A stretch of DNA of 10,099 nt, taken from positions 1 to 10,099 of the forward strand of contig JAEEOD010000353.1 of the NCBI GenBank assembly GCA_016284115.1, written 5' to 3'. The DNA comes from Bacteroidaceae bacterium (lineage in GTDB: Bacteria > Bacteroidota > Bacteroidia > Bacteroidales > Bacteroidaceae). The notes under the pieces are model-generated. The model ran no database searches, was not told where the DNA came from, and saw nothing but the letters and a program-made list of their open reading frames with translations. Position numbers and translations under genes: made by a program. This document shows, one piece after another, positions 6,858 through 10,099 of the stretch (the first letter of the stretch is position 1; each line of letters starts with the position of its first letter).

Positions 6858-6882
6858 GGCTGCAGAAATGCAGCCTTAATTT
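6851..6882. terminator. Hairpin terminator between convergent genes
   Basis: A perfect 14-bp stem, AAATTAAGGCTGCA (6851-6864) and TGCAGCCTTAATTT (6869-6882), encloses a GAAA loop. The stop codon of the solute-binding-like gene (6855-6857) lies in the left arm, and the rubrerythrin stop is 18 bases to the right. The A/T ends of the arms supply short U tracts in both directions, so it likely serves both genes. Confidence 0.85.
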
Positions 6883-6910
6883 ACCATTATCAATTATTCA
6901 TTATTCATTC
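6883..6910 (-). repeat. Degenerate heptanucleotide tandem repeat (four units)
   Basis: On the minus strand the units are GAATGAA, TAATGAA, TAATTGA and TAATGGT. The tract begins in the last codons of the rubrerythrin gene, includes its TAA stop (6901-6903) and ends at the terminator hairpin. The units match those at 3881-3922. Confidence 0.55.
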
Positions 6911-7458
6911 TTAAAGTAGCGATTGTAAAGGCCTTCAAAGCCCTTGCCATGACGAGCTTCATCCTTCGCCATTTCATGAACTGTGTCGTGAATAGCATCC
7001 AGATTGAGCGCCTTGGCCTTACGAGCAATCATCATCTTGCCCTCGCAAGCGCCCTGCTCAGCCATCATACGCTTGTAAACATTGGTCTTGGTGTCCCAAA
7101 CTACCTCACCCAACAACTCAGCAAAGCGAGAAGCATGGTCTGCCTCCTCGAAAGCATAACGCTTGAAAGCTTCTGCAATTTCAGGATAACCTTCACGATC
7201 AGCCTGACGGCTCATGGCCAGATACATACCTACCTCTGAGCATTCACCATTGAAATTATCTACCAAACCCTTGTAGATTTCTTCATCTACGCCCTTGGCT
7301 ACGCCAATCACATGCTCATCGGCAAATGCCAAAGGAGCACCTTCTTGCTCAACTACCTCAACGAATTTTGATTGTGGTGCCTTGCATTGTGGACAACGTT
7401 CAGGAGCCTCATCACCTTCATGGATATAACCGCATACAGTACATCTAAACTTTTTCAT
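6901..7458 (-). CDS. rbr: Reverse rubrerythrin (rubredoxin domain first, then diiron domain)
   Basis: 185 residues, cytoplasmic. Residues 1-35 are a rubredoxin-like iron site with Cys6, Cys9, Cys22 and Cys25 (CTVCG and CPQCK). Residues about 50-185 are a ferritin-like four-helix bundle with diiron motifs E105-x2-H108 (EEADH) and E167-x2-H170 (DEARH), plus acidic candidates E72/E75 (GECSEVGMY) and E139. The rubredoxin domain is N-terminal, the reverse of classical rubrerythrin; such proteins act as the terminal component of NADH-dependent peroxide (and in some cases oxygen) reduction in strict anaerobes. Electrons would come from an NADH:rubredoxin oxidoreductase, which is not in this window. 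The gene is monocistronic and divergent from nadE, with a well-formed promoter and an adjacent dyad that may give oxidative-stress control. Confidence 0.92.
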   Translation of the reverse strand: MKKFRCTVCGYIHEGDEAPERCPQCKAPQSKFVEVVEQEGAPLAFADEHVIGVAKGVDEEIYKGLVDNFNGECSEVGMYLAMSRQADREGYPEIAEAFKRYAFEEADHASRFAELLGEVVWDTKTNVYKRMMAEQGACEGKMMIARKAKALNLDAIHDTVHEMAKDEARHGKGFEGLYNRYFKNE

Positions 7459-7496
7459 AAAATACAGATTAAATAAATTAGTTACACTTTTATTTG

Positions 7497-7516
7497 ATAT
7501 CTTTTTACAAAGATAT
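7497..7516. promoter_or_regulatory. Candidate operator: 8-bp perfect dyad over the rubrerythrin -7 box
   Basis: ATATCTTT (7497-7504) and AAAGATAT (7509-7516) are exact inverted repeats with a 4-base spacer (TTAC). The right arm covers most of the minus-strand -7 box (7508-7515), and the left arm covers the predicted start of transcription. A regulator bound here could block the rubrerythrin promoter. It does not match a binding site I can name. Confidence 0.4.
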
Positions 7517-7538
7517 GAAAAGATTTGTATTGCTGAAA
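7508..7538 (-). promoter_or_regulatory. Predicted rubrerythrin promoter
   Basis: On the minus strand, TATCTTTG (7508-7515) is an exact TAnnTTTG -7 box, with TTTC (7535-7538), one mismatch to TTTG, 19 bases upstream. Transcription would start near 7501, about 43 bases before the rubrerythrin ATG. Confidence 0.6.
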
Positions 7539-7555
7539 CTATTTAACTAATTTTG
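7524..7555 (+). promoter_or_regulatory. Predicted nadE promoter
   Basis: TTTG (7524-7527), a 20-base spacer and TAATTTTG (7548-7555) match the Bacteroidetes promoter consensus at both boxes. Transcription would begin near 7560, so the in-frame GTG at 7555 would not be in the message and the start must be ATG 7576, with a very short leader. The element overlaps the divergent rubrerythrin promoter. Confidence 0.6.
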
Positions 7556-7575
7556 TGGAAATAAATCTTGTTACT

Positions 7576-9498
7576 ATGAACTACGGATATGTTAAAGTGG
7601 CGGCTGCCATACCTGGTGTTAGGGTAGCCGATTGTATGTATAACGCCGCAGAAATTGAGAAGCAGATAGTAGAGGCCAATGACAAGGGCGTGGAGATTAT
7701 CACCTTCCCTGAATTGGCTCTGACAGCCTATACCTGTGGCGACTTGTTTGCACAGCAACTGTTGCTTGACGAGGCTGAGCAAGGCTTGTTGCAAATTATG
7801 CAGAACACCCGTCAGATGGATATTATCTCCATCATCGGATTGCCAGTATCAGTACATGGTATGCTGTTGAATGCAGCTGCTGTAATTCAACATGGCAAGG
7901 TATTAGGCGTCGTGCCTAAGTATTATCTGCCTAACTATAAGGAATTTTATGAGATGCGCTGGTTCACCTCTGGCGATATGATTAAACAGGATAATGTACG
8001 CTTGTGTGGCCAGTTGGTACCAGTGACACACGACATGTTGTTTGAAACCCCTAAAGCCATCTTTGGTGTAGAAATTTGCGAGGATGTATGGGCTCCTATC
8101 CCTACCAGTTCGATATTGACACTAAAGGGTGCTGATATTATCTGTAACCTCTCTGCTACTGACGAAAGTATCGGCAAGCACGACTACCTCTGTCAGTTGC
8201 TCAGTCAGCAGAGTGCACGCAGCATGTCTGGCTATGTTTATAGTTCTTGTGGCTTTGGTGAATCCACCACTGATGTGGTATATTCAGGTAATGCGCTTGT
8301 TTATGAGAATGGTAAGCTGCTGGCTCGTAGCAAGCGCTTTGAGATGGAACCACAACTGGTGATAAGTGAGATAGACGTGGAGTTCCTCCGTGGTGAACGT
8401 CGCGTGAACACCACTTTTGCTACCAGTATGCGGCAGTATATCGGCAAGGAGGCTCTGCGTGTAACCATAGAACGTACGAGCGACAAGCCTATAGAACTGA
8501 CACGAGAATACGATCCCCATCCGTTTGTACCACAAGGTCCTATGCTGGATGATCGTTGTGAGGAAATTTTCTCTATCCAAGTAGCTGGTTTGGCAAAGCG
8601 ACTGATACATACCCATGCCCAGACAGCTATTGTGGGCATATCGGGTGGCTTAGATTCTACACTTGCTTTATTGGTGTGTGTACGTTGTTTCGACAAGTTG
8701 CATCGTGACCGAAAGGACATTGTGGGCATTACTATGCCAGGCTTTGGCACTACTGACCGTACCTACAACAATGCCATCAACCTGATGAAGAGTCTGGGTG
8801 TCACCATCAGAGAGATAAGCATAAAGGATGCATGCATACAGCACTTCAAAGACATTGGTCACGATGTGAATAACCACGATGTGACATATGAGAACTCACA
8901 AGCACGTGAGCGTACGCAAATATTGATGGATGTGGCTAACCAGATGAATGGGTTGGTGATTGGTACTGGTGACTTGTCTGAACTGGCATTGGGTTGGGCT
9001 ACCTATAACGGTGACCATATGTCAATGTATGGCGTGAATGGAAGCATCCCTAAGACATTGGTGATACATCTCGTAAAATGGGTGGCATTGCATGATATCG
9101 ATGAGTTGTCAAAGGCTACCTTGTTGGATATTGTAGATACGCCTATCAGTCCTGAGTTGATACCAGCTGACGAGCAAGGCAATATCAAGCAGAAGACCGA
9201 AGACCTGGTGGGTCCGTACGAGTTGCACGACTTCTTCCTGTATTACTTCATGCGATGTGGATTCAGTCCGTCTAAAATCTTCATGTTGGCACAACGTAGC
9301 TTTGCCTGCATGTATGATGATGATACCATCCGCAAATGGCTCCAGACTTTCTGTCGTCGCTTCTTCAGCCAACAGTTCAAGCGTTCATGCCTACCAGATG
9401 GTCCTAAGGTCGGATCAATAGCTATCAGTCCTCGTGGTGACTGGCGCATGCCAAGTGATGCAAGTTCTGCTTCGTGGCTGAATGATGCCAATAGTTAA
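7576..9498 (+). CDS. nadE: Glutamine-dependent NAD+ synthase
   Basis: 640 residues from ATG 7576, full length for the two-domain enzyme. It makes NAD+ from deamido-NAD+, ATP and glutamine, the last step of NAD synthesis, in the cytoplasm. The N-terminal glutaminase (nitrilase fold, about 1-290) shows the Glu-Lys-Cys triad: E46 in FPELALTAY, K115 in VVPKYYLPNYKEFYE and C168 in GVEICEDVW. The synthase domain (about 330-620) carries the ATP-binding loop GISGGLDST (354-362), MPGFGTTDRTYNNA (387-400), the GTGDLSELALGWATYNGDHM block (463-482) and SPELIPADEQ (525-534). The start is chosen because MNYGYVKVAAAIP is the usual N-terminus for this group and the promoter -7 box overlaps the upstream GTG at 7555. 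No damage is seen. It is divergent from the rubrerythrin gene and ends at a terminator. Confidence 0.97.
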   Translation: MNYGYVKVAAAIPGVRVADCMYNAAEIEKQIVEANDKGVEIITFPELALTAYTCGDLFAQQLLLDEAEQGLLQIMQNTRQMDIISIIGLPVSVHGMLLNAAAVIQHGKVLGVVPKYYLPNYKEFYEMRWFTSGDMIKQDNVRLCGQLVPVTHDMLFETPKAIFGVEICEDVWAPIPTSSILTLKGADIICNLSATDESIGKHDYLCQLLSQQSARSMSGYVYSSCGFGESTTDVVYSGNALVYENGKLLARSKRFEMEPQLVISEIDVEFLRGERRVNTTFATSMRQYIGKEALRVTIERTSDKPIELTREYDPHPFVPQGPMLDDRCEEIFSIQVAGLAKRLIHTHAQTAIVGISGGLDSTLALLVCVRCFDKLHRDRKDIVGITMPGFGTTDRTYNNAINLMKSLGVTIREISIKDACIQHFKDIGHDVNNHDVTYENSQARERTQILMDVANQMNGLVIGTGDLSELALGWATYNGDHMSMYGVNGSIPKTLVIHLVKWVALHDIDELSKATLLDIVDTPISPELIPADEQGNIKQKTEDLVGPYELHDFFLYYFMRCGFSPSKIFMLAQRSFACMYDDDTIRKWLQTFCRRFFSQQFKRSCLPDGPKVGSIAISPRGDWRMPSDASSASWLNDANS

Positions 9499-9534
9499 AA
9501 ATTAAGGCTGCTCAATCGAGCAGCCTTAATTTTT
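9497..9534. terminator. Bidirectional hairpin terminator between nadE and the FadL-type gene
   Basis: A 17-bp stem (9497-9513 with 9518-9534) encloses an AATC loop. The left arm contains AATTAAGGCTGCTC and the right arm GAGCAGCCTTAATT. T runs follow on both strands (six Ts on plus, five on minus). The stem overlaps the last bases of nadE and touches the stop codon of the facing gene at 9534-9536, so both use it. Confidence 0.88.
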
Positions 9535-10099
9535 TAAAATCTATATCCTAACGTTAATAGAACTTGGTGACGTTCGTTCGTTAACTTAGTAACTGTATTA
9601 GCAGATGGATAAATCTTATTGCCATCCTGTACAACGAATGGATACAAGTTAGACTTATAAGTGTCGTACTTGTACGCCAAGTCAGCATAGAACGAACTGC
9701 CACGATAGCCTAAACCAAAAGTGACGGTGTGACGATCCATCGTGTTGGCATAGTCAGTGTCGGTCTGGATAGAGTAATAAGGCAAATCCTTAAAAGCATT
9801 GTCATTGAAGAGTGACGTGCGATAGTTATAACCTGCACGGAGACCAAACTCAGGCACAGGCTTAAACTCCATACCAACCTTTAAAGTATGCACTGCCTTC
9901 ATCATATCACGGGTAGAGTTTTCGAAATCGAAGGTCTCATTATAACCATCCACATCCTTGAACTTCATGAAGCCATAGTCCTGATACTCGTATTCAGCAT
10001 CAAATGCGAACTGGCTACCTACAGTAGAAGCTACACTGACATTGAACAACCAAGGGGGCTGGAAATGGAATGGACGTACCATCACGCCATGATTAGGCA
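9534..10099 (-). CDS. FadL/OmpP1-type outer-membrane transport protein, 3' part
   Basis: The frame is open to the right edge, reading (x)PNHGVMVRPFHFQPPWLFNVSVAS; the GTG at 10083-10085 and ATG at 10080-10082 are internal codons, so the true start lies outside the window. About 188 C-terminal residues are visible. They form repeated amphipathic beta strands: FAFDAEYEYQDYGFMKF, HTLKVGMEFKPVPEFGLRAGYNYRTS, HTVTFGLGYRGSSFYADLAYKYD and VLLTLGYRF, ending in the C-terminal Phe typical of barrel proteins recognised by BamA. The PPWLFNVS block, the EFGLRAGYNY block and the Y(K/R)YD pattern fit the FadL/OmpP1/TodX family of hydrophobic-compound channels in Bacteroidetes. The substrate is unknown. Another 14-strand barrel cannot be excluded from this fragment. 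Confidence 0.75.
   Translation of the reverse strand, partial: PNHGVMVRPFHFQPPWLFNVSVASTVGSQFAFDAEYEYQDYGFMKFKDVDGYNETFDFENSTRDMMKAVHTLKVGMEFKPVPEFGLRAGYNYRTSLFNDNAFKDLPYYSIQTDTDYANTMDRHTVTFGLGYRGSSFYADLAYKYDTYKSNLYPFVVQDGNKIYPSANTVTKLTNERHQVLLTLGYRF

Noticed and set aside
8301..8750. 149-codon minus-strand frame inside nadE
   Set aside because: It lies fully antisense to conserved nadE sequence and its Ser/Arg-rich product looks like a reverse-frame artefact.

Overview
The window looks like chromosomal DNA from an anaerobic Bacteroidales bacterium (Prevotella/Segatella or Bacteroides type). Evidence: a Bacteroidetes putative porin, a reverse rubrerythrin, a Bacteroides-type NAD synthase, a FadL/OmpP1-type outer-membrane protein, AT-rich leaders with little Shine-Dalgarno signal, and several sites matching the Bacteroidetes sigma-ABfr promoter (-33 TTTG, -7 TAnnTTTG). 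The genus is an inference.

Layout, left to right. Positions 1-333 hold no supported gene but carry a good promoter firing left out of the window. A minus-strand gene (334-2385) encodes a Tat-signal right-handed beta-helix protein. Its inner and C-terminal segments resemble modules of Bacteroidetes phage or prophage tail proteins, and it is visibly more AT-rich than its neighbours. A 169-base gap holds a possible 30-codon plus-strand ORF. A minus-strand PdxY-type pyridoxal/pyridoxamine kinase follows (2555-3433), with a long leader containing inverted repeats.

Three plus-strand genes form a probable operon: a 55-residue two-helix membrane protein (3716-3883), a 710-residue putative porin (3911-6043), and a membrane-anchored family-3 solute-binding-like protein (6036-6857) whose start overlaps the porin stop. 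The operon ends in a strong hairpin shared with the convergent reverse rubrerythrin gene (6901-7458, minus). The rubrerythrin gene is divergent from the glutamine-dependent NAD+ synthase nadE (7576-9498, plus). Their promoters are interleaved in 117 bases, next to an 8-bp dyad. nadE ends at a second hairpin with nearly the same arm as the first. Facing it is the 3' part of a FadL/OmpP1 gene that runs off the right edge.

Most of the window is housekeeping or cell-envelope material: cofactor metabolism (B6, NAD), peroxide defence and outer-membrane transport. I do not see a clear, complete new defence or mobile system. The points most worth a second look are the Tat/phage-module hybrid protein, the small-protein/porin/binding-protein operon, heptanucleotide repeats running across two gene boundaries, and the paired terminators.
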